Source: Euryarchaeota archaeon UBA86
GTDB taxonomy: Archaea; Thermoplasmatota; Poseidoniia; Poseidoniales; Thalassarchaeaceae
NCBI GenBank assembly: GCA_002503055.1
Contig: DAQX01000002.1
Coordinates: 1 to 23,869 of the forward strand
Direction of reading: 5' to 3'
Length of the DNA stretch: 23,869 nt
Shown here one piece after another: positions 1-7,483 of this stretch (its first letter is position 1; each line of letters begins with the position of its first letter). The notes beneath the pieces are model-generated. The model saw only the letters and a program-made list of their open reading frames with translations, made no database searches and was not told where the DNA came from. The position numbers were made by a program, and so were the translations under genes.

Positions 1-2790
1 GATACTGGGAGTCTCTTCCTCGTTGTTTGTCCCCATGTGAATTCGCAATTTCATATTCGGAGTTGTAGTTGTATCAACCCCGGCTAATGAAATCGGGAAC
101 GAGACATTCGAATATCCGGGGACAGGATATCCGGTGCCGGTATCCATCAGAGTAGCAGAAATCCATGCCGATGATGGAATCGAGGATTCAATGTCGATGT
201 AACCTAGATTGAAATCATGGATGTCCGAAGCACTGAAGGCTGGGCTGACCCAATCTCCTGGAGCGCCGTAATTGGCTATTCTGATTCCAACATTATCCAA
301 ATACCATCCAGCATAGCTCCAAAGGCTATCGGAACCGCCATGGAACCTGAATTGGACATTGTCTCCGGCATAAGATGCCAGACTTGCTTCCTTAGACTCC
401 ATCTGAGTTGTTGTAACTGAGTATGAAGAGCCTGAGCCCGTACAGTGGACAGATCCGAAGTAGTTGGAGCCTTGAGGTATCTGAGTGTAGGAGTATGCGA
501 TACTTGCCGTATCGTAGAAGTTGTTTCCTGGGTCCCAGTAATTCCAAGATCCGCCATTTACCTTGATGAATATTCCAGCGCCGTCCCAGTTATTCTCGAA
601 GCATGCCCAATGATCCATTACGAGGGATGCTGATGAGTTTGCAGGTAGGCTGAATGTGGGAGAATACAGATTCGCATTCAGGTTAGCTCCATATGTGCCT
701 GCGAGATTAATCGCCATGGCATAGGGGAAAGATGCTTCATCGGTAGGGCCGGCGGTACCTGTGATTTGCCCATATGACCACTTGTTAGAAGCGGCCCCTG
801 AAGTAGGATTTCTTGTCCATCCAGAAGGCATGTTTGTCGAAGGGTTGCTAGCAGTGGAATCTTCGAATCCACTCGTGATGTCTTGATTTCCGCGTTCGAA
901 AACATAGTACGCCCAATCATCAGAACCGGCCTGTGTATTGGATGAAGGATAGGGGAATACAGCACCATAGTGGTATGCAGAAGTAGTGGTCGAAAAATCG
1001 TCCTCAAAGACTGTGTTTCCTGAACCGTCTACAATCCTAATGGCAGCAACTGTGAGGCCTTCTTTCTCATCTGATATGCCTCCGTAGTGAGGAGTGAATG
1101 CATCGCTGTCTACAATAAATCGGATCTCCACGCCTGCTTGATTCTGGAATGACGAAGGAATGTCGAAAGATACGGTTCTGATTCCATTGCTTTGGTCGCC
1201 ACTGACTCCATCGTAACCACTGACTCCTGGAATTGCCCCTGCCCTGTCTTCACAGTTGTATACTGTGCTCGTACCGGAAGAAGAAATATCTGTCCAAGTA
1301 TTGTTGTTGAGAGATAGTTCTACACATGCATTGTCCGAGTAAGAACCTTGCAAGTCCCACTCCATATCGACTTCTATGTCGTAAGTGCTGTTGGTGCCAG
1401 TCAAATCGAGGGTTCTCTGGAGTGCACCGTATTGGTTAGCCGAGTAGGAACAAGAGGTCCCGGGAGTGTAGCAACCGCCGTGCCATGCTCCGTACTGAAT
1501 TCCGTCGTTATTGTAATTGATATTGTCAATGAACCAACCTGGGCGCTCATTTTGCGAGCCCGGGTCTGTCCAGATGTGGAATCTGAATTGGATTTTGCTA
1601 GCATTAGAAATATCAGTTATCGAACTCATCGATATGTTGCTGGTAACCCAACCACTGTGGATAGGAGAAGCGAAGACGGGGACTGCTCCCGAAGGAGCTC
1701 CCTCAGGGCTTGGGGCACTAGTAGACATTGTACTTGGATATCCTCCATCAGGGGCGATGTAAGTCCAGTTTGTCCAACCATTGGTATTGATTCGATACTC
1801 TACCCATGCTCCATCTCCTCCACCAGCGGCTGTGCTGTCAAGATGATACCAGTGATCGAATGTCATGTAGTAATTGTTGATTGTTGCAGCGGAGGGGACA
1901 TTTACCTGTGGCATCAGGAAGTACCCAGCTGAGCCGGCGGGCACAGGAGAGCCTGGCATGGTGCCTACTGCAACTATGCCTTCCGAGGCAGAGGATGGAA
2001 TTATTCCGTGTGAGAGATTCATTTGGTTTCCAAATACGGTACCGTTTAGGTTTCCGAATGTTGTGGCCCCCCACAGTTTGTTCTGATGACAGAAGTAAGT
2101 CTGATTAGTGACCTCGCTAGAATCCAACTGGTTGTTACCATTGGTGTTCAATCCAGCCTTCATCAGGTTGCCTCCGAATTCGCAGTTTGAACCTGCTGAC
2201 TCGCTGAAGAATTGGAACAGATAGCCAACTGTGGATCCGTTGATTGTGGTATCGCAGAAGTAATCCATCCAGAGTACCTCATCGTTGTCTAGGCTCTGGT
2301 CGAAATCATTGTCCCAACCTCTCTCGACTAGGCTTCCATTACCTCCTCCGCAGCCACTAAGGCCGGTGTTGTAGTAACCGTAGTCATAGACATGCTGCCA
2401 ACCAGGAGAGTACTTGTAGACACTGTTGAGATTGACAGATATGGAGCCTTCATCAAAAGTGCTGATGTTGGATCTTGAACCATCATCAAGTAATGTCAAT
2501 GATTCATCGTTGACCATCTCTGTGCCATAGAAAGTCCCTGATGACAGATCAGCTCCAGCCCAAGTGATTCCATCATCAAGCGAGACAGCCATTGGAGAGT
2601 TAGTAACATGTAGCCATCCGTCTTGGATGGTAGCATTTCCTGGTACTCTGAATCCGGTCACTGTGACCGAATCTCCTTGGGGATCCACGGTTGAAGGACC
2701 GTTCCAATTTGCGGTCCCAGCGGTGGCAATTGGTGCTAGAATCATGAGGAGTACGATTGCTCCTGCTAGTCTCTTACGCTCGGCTGGCAT
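1..2790 (-). CDS. Large secreted surface protein with MAM/jelly-roll-like modules (C-terminus outside window)
   Basis: The reading frame is open from the ATG at 2790 to the left edge (930 codons, no stop), so the gene is partial. Residues 1-24 form a Sec-type signal peptide: basic start, hydrophobic core, ATA|G cleavage-like site. Two calcium-loop-like motifs of the type DNDFDQSLDNDEV (about 160-172) and NTNGNNQLDSSEV (about 215-227) each lead into a Tyr-Phe-Cys. Two regions (about 300-430 and 645-840) each end in F-R-F-H followed by GWFIDNI or GWYLDNVGI, the pattern of MAM or immune-inhibitor-A-type jelly-roll modules. Asn-Xaa-Ser/Thr sites are frequent. The protein is presumably exported and may bind glycans or particles, but that is inference, and a protease domain beyond the edge cannot be excluded. 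A TATA element 24-29 bases upstream and no Shine-Dalgarno sequence support a leaderless start at 2790. Confidence 0.85.
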   Translation of the reverse strand, partial: MPAERKRLAGAIVLLMILAPIATAGTANWNGPSTVDPQGDSVTVTGFRVPGNATIQDGWLHVTNSPMAVSLDDGITWAGADLSSGTFYGTEMVNDESLTLLDDGSRSNISTFDEGSISVNLNSVYKYSPGWQHVYDYGYYNTGLSGCGGGNGSLVERGWDNDFDQSLDNDEVLWMDYFCDTTINGSTVGYLFQFFSESAGSNCEFGGNLMKAGLNTNGNNQLDSSEVTNQTYFCHQNKLWGATTFGNLNGTVFGNQMNLSHGIIPSSASEGIVAVGTMPGSPVPAGSAGYFLMPQVNVPSAATINNYYMTFDHWYHLDSTAAGGGDGAWVEYRINTNGWTNWTYIAPDGGYPSTMSTSAPSPEGAPSGAVPVFASPIHSGWVTSNISMSSITDISNASKIQFRFHIWTDPGSQNERPGWFIDNINYNNDGIQYGAWHGGCYTPGTSCSYSANQYGALQRTLDLTGTNSTYDIEVDMEWDLQGSYSDNACVELSLNNNTWTDISSSGTSTVYNCEDRAGAIPGVSGYDGVSGDQSNGIRTVSFDIPSSFQNQAGVEIRFIVDSDAFTPHYGGISDEKEGLTVAAIRIVDGSGNTVFEDDFSTTTSAYHYGAVFPYPSSNTQAGSDDWAYYVFERGNQDITSGFEDSTASNPSTNMPSGWTRNPTSGAASNKWSYGQITGTAGPTDEASFPYAMAINLAGTYGANLNANLYSPTFSLPANSSASLVMDHWACFENNWDGAGIFIKVNGGSWNYWDPGNNFYDTASIAYSYTQIPQGSNYFGSVHCTGSGSSYSVTTTQMESKEASLASYAGDNVQFRFHGGSDSLWSYAGWYLDNVGIRIANYGAPGDWVSPAFSASDIHDFNLGYIDIESSIPSSAWISATLMDTGTGYPVPGYSNVSFPISLAGVDTTTTPNMKLRIHMGTNNEEETPSI

Positions 2791-2813
2791 GCTGCCACGT
2801 GTGTTTAGGTCCA

Positions 2814-2819
2814 ATATAA
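2814..2819 (-). promoter_or_regulatory. TATA box of the secreted-protein gene
   Basis: TTATAT on the minus strand lies 24-29 bases before the ATG at 2790. This is the archaeal TATA spacing if transcription starts at the start codon. The region between has no Shine-Dalgarno sequence, which fits a leaderless mRNA. Confidence 0.55.
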
Positions 2820-2855
2820 CCAAATTGGTTCTGTTCTACGAACAGACCCATTTGG
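2820..2855. promoter_or_regulatory. Long imperfect palindrome with a 17-bp core dyad, putative operator
   Basis: The core at 2830-2846 reads TCTGTTC-GTA-GAACAGA on the minus strand, with perfect 7-bp arms. Outer arms CCAAAT (2820-2825) and ATTTGG (2850-2855), plus GG/CC pairs inside them, extend the symmetry with one mismatch and one bulge. It sits directly upstream of the TATA box, at about -30 to -65 from the ATG, where archaeal activators or repressors bind. A similar core lies in the same place before the surface-protein gene at 11966. It could instead be a hairpin in a readthrough transcript from the tRNA-Thr gene. Confidence 0.5.
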
Positions 2856-2887
2856 CAGGAAATTCTCAATCAATTTATCGATTCTTA

Positions 2888-2962
2888 TGGAGCCACTGGG
2901 GGGAATTGAACCCCCGACCTTCGCCTTACCAAGGCGACGCTATACCCCTAAGCCACAGTGGC
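2888..2962 (-). tRNA. tRNA-Thr (anticodon GGU)
   Basis: The minus strand folds as a complete cloverleaf. The acceptor stem GCCACTG/CAGTGGC is perfectly paired, the anticodon stem is TCGCC/GGCGA with loop TTGGTAA (anticodon GGT at 2930-2928), and the T arm has GGGGG-TTCAATT-CCCCC. The discriminator is U and CCA is encoded (2890-2888). It reads ACC codons, and ACU by wobble. It is divergent from the tRNA-Ser gene. ATTAAAT about 30-40 bases upstream of the mature 5' end is a possible TATA element. Confidence 0.96.
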
Positions 2963-3060
2963 GACGGGTGGGCCATCGATGGACTCGATTTAATCGCTAC
3001 GATTCTGAGGGGCTTTTTCATCAACAGACTCAAGTCGAGAATGTTACTCGTCGGGCTCAA

Positions 3061-3146
3061 GCCGAGATCGCATAGCCCGGTATTGCGCATGACTGGAAAT
3101 CATGTGGGATTTTCCCTCGGGAGTTCAAATCTCCCTCTCGGCGCCA
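3061..3146 (+). tRNA. tRNA-Ser (anticodon GGA)
   Basis: The acceptor stem GCCGAGA/TCTCGGC is fully paired. The anticodon stem CATGA/TCATG carries loop CTGGAAA (anticodon GGA at 3095-3097), and there is a long variable arm GGGA-TTT-TCCC typical of class II serine tRNAs. The T arm is GGGAG-TTCAAAT-CTCCC, the discriminator is G and CCA is encoded (3144-3146). It reads UCC and UCU. The 98 bases separating it from the divergent tRNA-Thr must hold both promoters; I see no clear TATA element for this gene. Confidence 0.96.
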
Positions 3147-3271
3147 CCTCTCAACTTCAGGCGCAAGTGGTATCGAACTAGCGCGTGCCTTATTCGGTGC
3201 CTCTATTCGGGATTGTCGTGGGCGAGGACGAACAAGCAGGTTCGGATGTGGTCCGAGTTAGCCCTCTTTCA

Positions 3272-4363
3272 ATGCGCCTAACCGATGTGGAACTGAAATA
3301 TAGGTTATCGGAGAAAGACGAGAGATTGGGATTTTTGGATTTATTTCGTGAGGATCTGATTTTCCACATCACGATGATTAGAAATCGATGGGGGGTTGCG
3401 GAGATGACCAGTGTTGGGCTCGCCTTCGCTGCACTAGTGCTTGGCTCATGGGACATGGGTGTTGGAGAGTTGGCCACCGGAGGAGACTACAACCGAGTGG
3501 GGCTCGCCGGATTCAGAAATCTCTCAGATCTATCTCTTATGATGGCCCTGCTGTCATTGATTGCTTGGGTTGGAGTTTTCATCACGATGTGGGGAAAGTA
3601 CCCGATAATGAGGGAGAATCTGGTTTATCTATGGCTGGGGATGATATCTGTTCAACTAGGATCGATTAATGCCCATTCAAATCGTCCTGACTTCCCTACG
3701 GGATCCTCCGCTAGTGACTGGATAATGCTGGTCATGTCCAATCTGATACTGTTCTTCTTGGCGATTGTAGTTGTACATAGAGCAGTAATTGAGACGAGAG
3801 ATATTCATGTCCAAGAGCGTCACGCACATCCTGATCCGAGAGTAGTCCAGAAGGCTTGGAGAGACCACAGTCTGAGAGTCTGGAGTGTAGGCCTAGGAGC
3901 TTGGATGATTTTGGTCAATCTGATGTCGTGGTCTGGAGCCCATGCCATTTCTCAAAGACCACCCATAGAAGATTACAGCAATCTAATCGTAGCTATGTTT
4001 GTGATAACGGGATTGATTGCATCTGCAATCCTAGTTCATGTCTTGTGGTATCCTCAATTCATGCTTGGAGAGGCAGAAGATAGGATTCAATCAGTAAGAG
4101 CTAGAGAAGTATCTGGAGACGCACCTGAGCCCGTTCAAGAGGCCGAGCAGGGCAAGTGCCCGATATGCTCGGGCAGTACCCCCGCAACTAGAAACGCCGG
4201 GGGCCGAATAGAGGTGCCTTGCTCGGAGAGTTGTTCTGGTTCGGGTAAACCAGGAACCATTTGTCCAGAATGCGATACTACCTTGCCAATCAGAATTGAA
4301 TGCCCCAGTTGTAAGTCCAATACTACAGTAGTTAGCCACTTCAGCAGACCTGAAGCATGGTAA
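3272..4363 (+). CDS. Six-helix membrane protein with C-terminal zinc-ribbon tail, function unknown
   Basis: From the ATG at 3272 the product is 363 residues. Six hydrophobic segments are visible (about 43-60, 85-106, 117-134, 149-170, 203-222, 236-259). A charged linker of about 35 residues leads to a cysteine-rich tail with pairs CPIC (296-299), CSESC (317-321), CPEC (331-334) and CPSC (344-347), enough ligands for two zinc sites. The helix topology would place the tail in the cytoplasm if the N-terminus is also inside. I do not recognise the family. The frame stays open upstream to a GTG at 3185 and includes another GTG at 3248, so the start is uncertain; 3272 leaves a soluble N-terminal stretch before helix 1. 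It lies downstream of tRNA-Ser and 34 bases before the protease gene on the same strand, so the two may be co-transcribed. Confidence 0.75.
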   Translation: MRLTDVELKYRLSEKDERLGFLDLFREDLIFHITMIRNRWGVAEMTSVGLAFAALVLGSWDMGVGELATGGDYNRVGLAGFRNLSDLSLMMALLSLIAWVGVFITMWGKYPIMRENLVYLWLGMISVQLGSINAHSNRPDFPTGSSASDWIMLVMSNLILFFLAIVVVHRAVIETRDIHVQERHAHPDPRVVQKAWRDHSLRVWSVGLGAWMILVNLMSWSGAHAISQRPPIEDYSNLIVAMFVITGLIASAILVHVLWYPQFMLGEAEDRIQSVRAREVSGDAPEPVQEAEQGKCPICSGSTPATRNAGGRIEVPCSESCSGSGKPGTICPECDTTLPIRIECPSCKSNTTVVSHFSRPEAW

Positions 4364-4397
4364 TGGCAAAATTTGGAGTGCTCTAGGATGGAATGAC

Positions 4398-6071
4398 ATG
4401 GGATTTTCAATTATAGAAATTGTTGCTGTATTGGTGATAGTCATTGTCACTATTTTGCTAGAATTCTCTCCGAAGAAATATAGGGGGTTTTTGATTAAAA
4501 GTTTCAAATTTTTAGGTTGGACTCTACTTTTTTTGGGAATTATTGCGATTTTTATCGGATACACTACTGCTGAACCGCAGTCTGGTTTCTCTGGTCTTGG
4601 GAATGCCATACTTTTTCTCGGCGGTATAATTTGTAGTTTTGTGGGATTATCCTTTATCACGGGATGGTTTAGTATGTGGCAATCCGGAAGCCTGTATGAT
4701 TCTGAATACTATTGGTCAGACATCATCGGTAGTGTGATGGATGATGATCTAAACACTGACCTTGATCTTGGGGCAACAAAATTAGAAGATTTGGAGTTTG
4801 GAGACGAATTGATTGGCCAATCAGAGTCAGATACTAATTCGGAATCAGACACAGGACTGGGTGGTTCTCTAAAGCTCGTCATTGGGATTTCTGCAGGATT
4901 GATTATTCTACTGAGTTTAGCCATTGCAGGACTATGGATATTCTCAGAGGCTGCAAATATCACGATTGGTGGGCCGCCCTCTGCATTACTGACCTGGGAA
5001 GACGAATATAGAGATATGACCGGAGTAGATGCTGTTTCTGGCGATGGCACAGGAGTAGTACTGTGTGTAGTAGATTCGGGAATTGACCCGAATCATCCAG
5101 ACTTACAGAAGATGAATCTTGTCGGATGGTATGATGCAATCGGTGATTCAGATTCTCCCTACGATGATCAAGGACATGGGACTGCAATGGCTGGAATCGT
5201 TGTAGCTCAAGATGGATTGACAGGAAACGCGCCCGGAGTTGACCTGCTGGTCGCTAAAGCGATTGATGAGCAAGGAGTTGGTAATGACGACCAGATTGCA
5301 GAGTCTGTAGATTGGTGTGTGGCCAGTCAGGCAGATGTAATCTCTCTGAGTCTAGGGGGCGCTCAAGGCTTCGGCTCTGGGTTGTTTACCACGGATGCAC
5401 TAGAGGCTGCAGTTGAGGATGCCATCGACCAAGGGGTGTATGTTGTGGCGGCAGCTGGTAACGATGGAGAAGATGATGATGGAGATGTCGAGTCACCTGG
5501 CTCAGTCGAGGATGTAATCTGTGTGGGCGGAGTCGCCCGCACGGGTGCAATCTGGACTGGTAGTTCACAAGGTGACAACGATGGTAGAATCTGGCCCAAT
5601 CCAATTTTCCCAAGAAGTGATCCCGACAAGAAGCCGGAAGTGGTCGCCCCGGGACACGAAGTTCCAATTCTGATGGCAGGAGGACTTAGTTCTGGCTCTT
5701 GGTGGGGATGGTCTAGTGGTACATCTGCATCTACTGCTTGGGTTTCTGGTGCTTTGACACTCATCCTAGAAGAACACCCTAGCTTACAGCGTGAAGGTGG
5801 TTCTGGCGGACCCGGGGCGGTATCTCAGATGAAGGAATTAATCAGTGGTAACTCACAGATGAAAGAAGGCCAGAACGAGCATGATGATCATTACGGATAC
5901 GGTTTGCTGAGAGTTGATTTATTGCTCGAAACATTGGGTAACTCATCTTCTTCGATGTTCGACATATCTAATCCTTTTCAGGCAAACAGCGAAGATGTGA
6001 GCGAGTCGGTTCAGGTGCGACGTAGTACTGCTAGAGTTCCACCAGTCAGTTCCACAAATCCTAGAGAATGA
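4398..6071 (+). CDS. Membrane-anchored subtilisin-like (S8) serine protease
   Basis: The 557-residue product has a complete S8 catalytic set: Asp226 (VVDSGID), His260 (GHGTAMAG), oxyanion Asn355 (AAAGNDG) and Ser443 (GTSAS). In front are hydrophobic helices at about 4-22, 38-55 and 66-88, an acidic Asp/Glu/Ser-rich linker (114-152), and a fourth helix at about 157-181. The protease domain therefore most likely faces outside, tethered by several helices rather than being released. There is no obvious inhibitory propeptide. The first 300 bases are visibly more AT-rich, with more AAA lysine codons, than the catalytic part. The 3' end overlaps the convergent methyltransferase-like gene by 61 bases. 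Substrates are unknown; surface-protein processing or peptide scavenging are both possible. Confidence 0.92.
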   Translation: MGFSIIEIVAVLVIVIVTILLEFSPKKYRGFLIKSFKFLGWTLLFLGIIAIFIGYTTAEPQSGFSGLGNAILFLGGIICSFVGLSFITGWFSMWQSGSLYDSEYYWSDIIGSVMDDDLNTDLDLGATKLEDLEFGDELIGQSESDTNSESDTGLGGSLKLVIGISAGLIILLSLAIAGLWIFSEAANITIGGPPSALLTWEDEYRDMTGVDAVSGDGTGVVLCVVDSGIDPNHPDLQKMNLVGWYDAIGDSDSPYDDQGHGTAMAGIVVAQDGLTGNAPGVDLLVAKAIDEQGVGNDDQIAESVDWCVASQADVISLSLGGAQGFGSGLFTTDALEAAVEDAIDQGVYVVAAAGNDGEDDDGDVESPGSVEDVICVGGVARTGAIWTGSSQGDNDGRIWPNPIFPRSDPDKKPEVVAPGHEVPILMAGGLSSGSWWGWSSGTSASTAWVSGALTLILEEHPSLQREGGSGGPGAVSQMKELISGNSQMKEGQNEHDDHYGYGLLRVDLLLETLGNSSSSMFDISNPFQANSEDVSESVQVRRSTARVPPVSSTNPRE

Positions 6072-6802
6072 TTCTCGCTGACATCCTTGACGAAAGATAT
6101 CCATTGATTGAATGATTCGACCTTCTTTTGGGCGGGTGTCATCTCAGAAGGCGAGTCTGAAACGCCGACATCACCAGTAGGGACCTCTGGCTCCTGCACT
6201 AACAGGACTCCTCCAGATGAGAGTAGATCAAATGCTGATTTGGCCGTCGAGGCCCTCTCATCTTCTGTAACATCAACAACAACGAGGTCGATAGGCAATG
6301 GCAGAGGAGAGGGTTTAGCGTTTTGAGGAAGGGCCGCAGTTGCCGCTGACCACGATGTTGCTTCTGCAGCCAATTCGTTCCAAGGCATTTGGATTATCTG
6401 TGTCCAATTCTCGGCCCCGTGTCTCCTGATGAGTCTGTCAATAATCACTCCGAATTTTCCTCCCGGTTCGATGATTCGAAAGTTATCTGGCTTGGGCGGT
6501 GGAGTTTCAGGAGGATTAGCGGGGTCTCCGCACCACATGTCAAGTAACCATGCAGATAGATGTCCAATCCCGCCTCCAATCAATACCGCATTCTTTGCAG
6601 GTATTCGGCCTGAGATATCTCTTATTCTGGCTCGTATCGAGCGCGGTAATGGGCGCAGACTCATGTGTAGCATCTGCTCTCCAATTCCAGCTGCGATTGC
6701 TGGCTCTGAATCTCCTCTATCAATATCCTCAGAGAGTAGTAAAGAGAACATCTCTTCTTCTGACATTTGAGGGAGTCCGAAACCACCATCTCCTTCGGAC
6801 AT
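6011..6802 (-). CDS. SAM-dependent methyltransferase-like protein (Rossmann fold, class I)
   Basis: The product has 263 residues. The centre shows a class I methyltransferase arrangement: glycine-rich motif I VLIGGGIGHLSAWLL (73-87), an acidic residue at the next strand end (FRIIEPGG, Glu112), then IDLVVVDVTEDER (171-183) and SSGGVLLVQEP (195-205), like motif IV and the post-motif GG of O-methyltransferases and spermidine synthases. A proline-rich insert (94-106) follows motif I. The first 50 residues are acidic and not recognisable. The methyl acceptor cannot be predicted, and a spermidine-synthase-like paralogue is an alternative. The start at 6802 fits a leaderless transcript from the element at 6824-6833. 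It is convergent with, and overlaps, the protease gene. Confidence 0.7.
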   Translation of the reverse strand: MSEGDGGFGLPQMSEEEMFSLLLSEDIDRGDSEPAIAAGIGEQMLHMSLRPLPRSIRARIRDISGRIPAKNAVLIGGGIGHLSAWLLDMWCGDPANPPETPPPKPDNFRIIEPGGKFGVIIDRLIRRHGAENWTQIIQMPWNELAAEATSWSAATAALPQNAKPSPLPLPIDLVVVDVTEDERASTAKSAFDLLSSGGVLLVQEPEVPTGDVGVSDSPSEMTPAQKKVESFNQWISFVKDVSENHSLGFVELTGGTLAVLRRT

Positions 6803-6823
6803 AGTATCTGCTCTAGGTGACTT

Positions 6824-6833
6824 CTATTCAATC
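6824..6833. promoter_or_regulatory. Single central TATA-like element shared by two divergent genes
   Basis: CTATTCAATC (plus) / GATTGAATAG (minus) is centred at 6828.5. The start codons at 6802 (minus) and 6854 (plus) are each about 26 bases from this centre, the archaeal TATA-to-start distance for leaderless genes. No second AT-rich element is visible in the 51-bp gap. Confidence 0.45.
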
Positions 6834-6853
6834 ATCGCATTGGATGGCTTCAA

Positions 6854-7483
6854 GTGGGCGATGACTGCCGAACACACATGACAGGCAGTCCTGATGAAGA
6901 TACGGGGCCACAGATTGCCGAGTGCATGAATTGCGCCAAGTCTACTGAGCATGAGGTGCTTCGTAGAACTCCTCGTGGAAGTGGATTTGATGTTCTGGTC
7001 AGATGCGTAGAGTGCAGTAAGGTCCAGACGGTCGTAATCCGGCCACCCAGAGCAGTTAGAGTAGGCTTCACCCTATCGGAGGGAGCTTCTAGCAGGGCCG
7101 TAGAGATCGAGGTTGACGAGGACGAGGTGCTTGCAGTAGGGGAAGTCTTTGAATGGGACTCGGCACACTGGGAAGTCACTAGAATCGACAGCGATGGATC
7201 AAGACCGAGAAAGGCCCTTCCTGCTACTGAAATCATAGCTGCATGGGCTGTACGCCGAGACAGAGTAATTGTCAGAATCACCATGACTGAAGGAGAAGAT
7301 AGTTTGTCCGGTAAAATGGAGTGCGATCCCGCGCAGGAATTCTCATGCGGCAATGTGATTGAGGTCGAAGGTAGGCCTTGGAGAATCAGGGCACTCCACA
7401 CTGGCAAGGGTAGAACTCTGCGGGGCACGAGGGCGGCTTCGGACCTACGGCGAATCTATCTGCATCCCATTGATTCAAACTAG
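6854..7483 (+). CDS. HVO_0476-family zinc-finger protein
   Basis: The 209-residue product resembles the HVO_0476 family, a euryarchaeal group of unknown function with an N-terminal zinc finger. Cysteine pairs CMNC (24-27) and CVEC (51-54) form the likely zinc site, followed by an all-beta-looking region rich in Val/Glu/Arg. GTG at 6854 is chosen because the TATA-like element at 6824-6833 then has leaderless spacing. ATG at 6878, nine codons in, is the alternative and would remove only a poorly conserved leader. The gene is divergent from the methyltransferase-like gene, and its TAG stop shares the palindrome CTAG with the stop of the convergent proline dehydrogenase gene. The family assignment rests on the pattern I recall, not on a search. 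Confidence 0.72.
   Translation: MGDDCRTHMTGSPDEDTGPQIAECMNCAKSTEHEVLRRTPRGSGFDVLVRCVECSKVQTVVIRPPRAVRVGFTLSEGASSRAVEIEVDEDEVLAVGEVFEWDSAHWEVTRIDSDGSRPRKALPATEIIAAWAVRRDRVIVRITMTEGEDSLSGKMECDPAQEFSCGNVIEVEGRPWRIRALHTGKGRTLRGTRAASDLRRIYLHPIDSN

Noticed and set aside
1348..1932. Plus-strand open frame of 194 codons
   Set aside because: It is antisense to the continuous secreted-protein frame and has no recognisable domain; the composition is that of a shadow frame.
2564..3181. Plus-strand open frame of 205 codons crossing the secreted-protein start and both tRNAs
   Set aside because: It runs antisense to a gene with a clear signal peptide and through two complete tRNAs, so it is a chance frame.
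4091..4660. Minus-strand open frame of 189 codons
   Set aside because: It lies opposite the zinc-ribbon tail and the protease N-terminus, both well supported; no family features.
6960..6969. TTCGTAGAAC, identical to the centre of operator copy 1
   Set aside because: It lies inside the HVO_0476-family coding sequence, lacks the outer arms of the dyad and is not near a promoter; a chance 10-mer.
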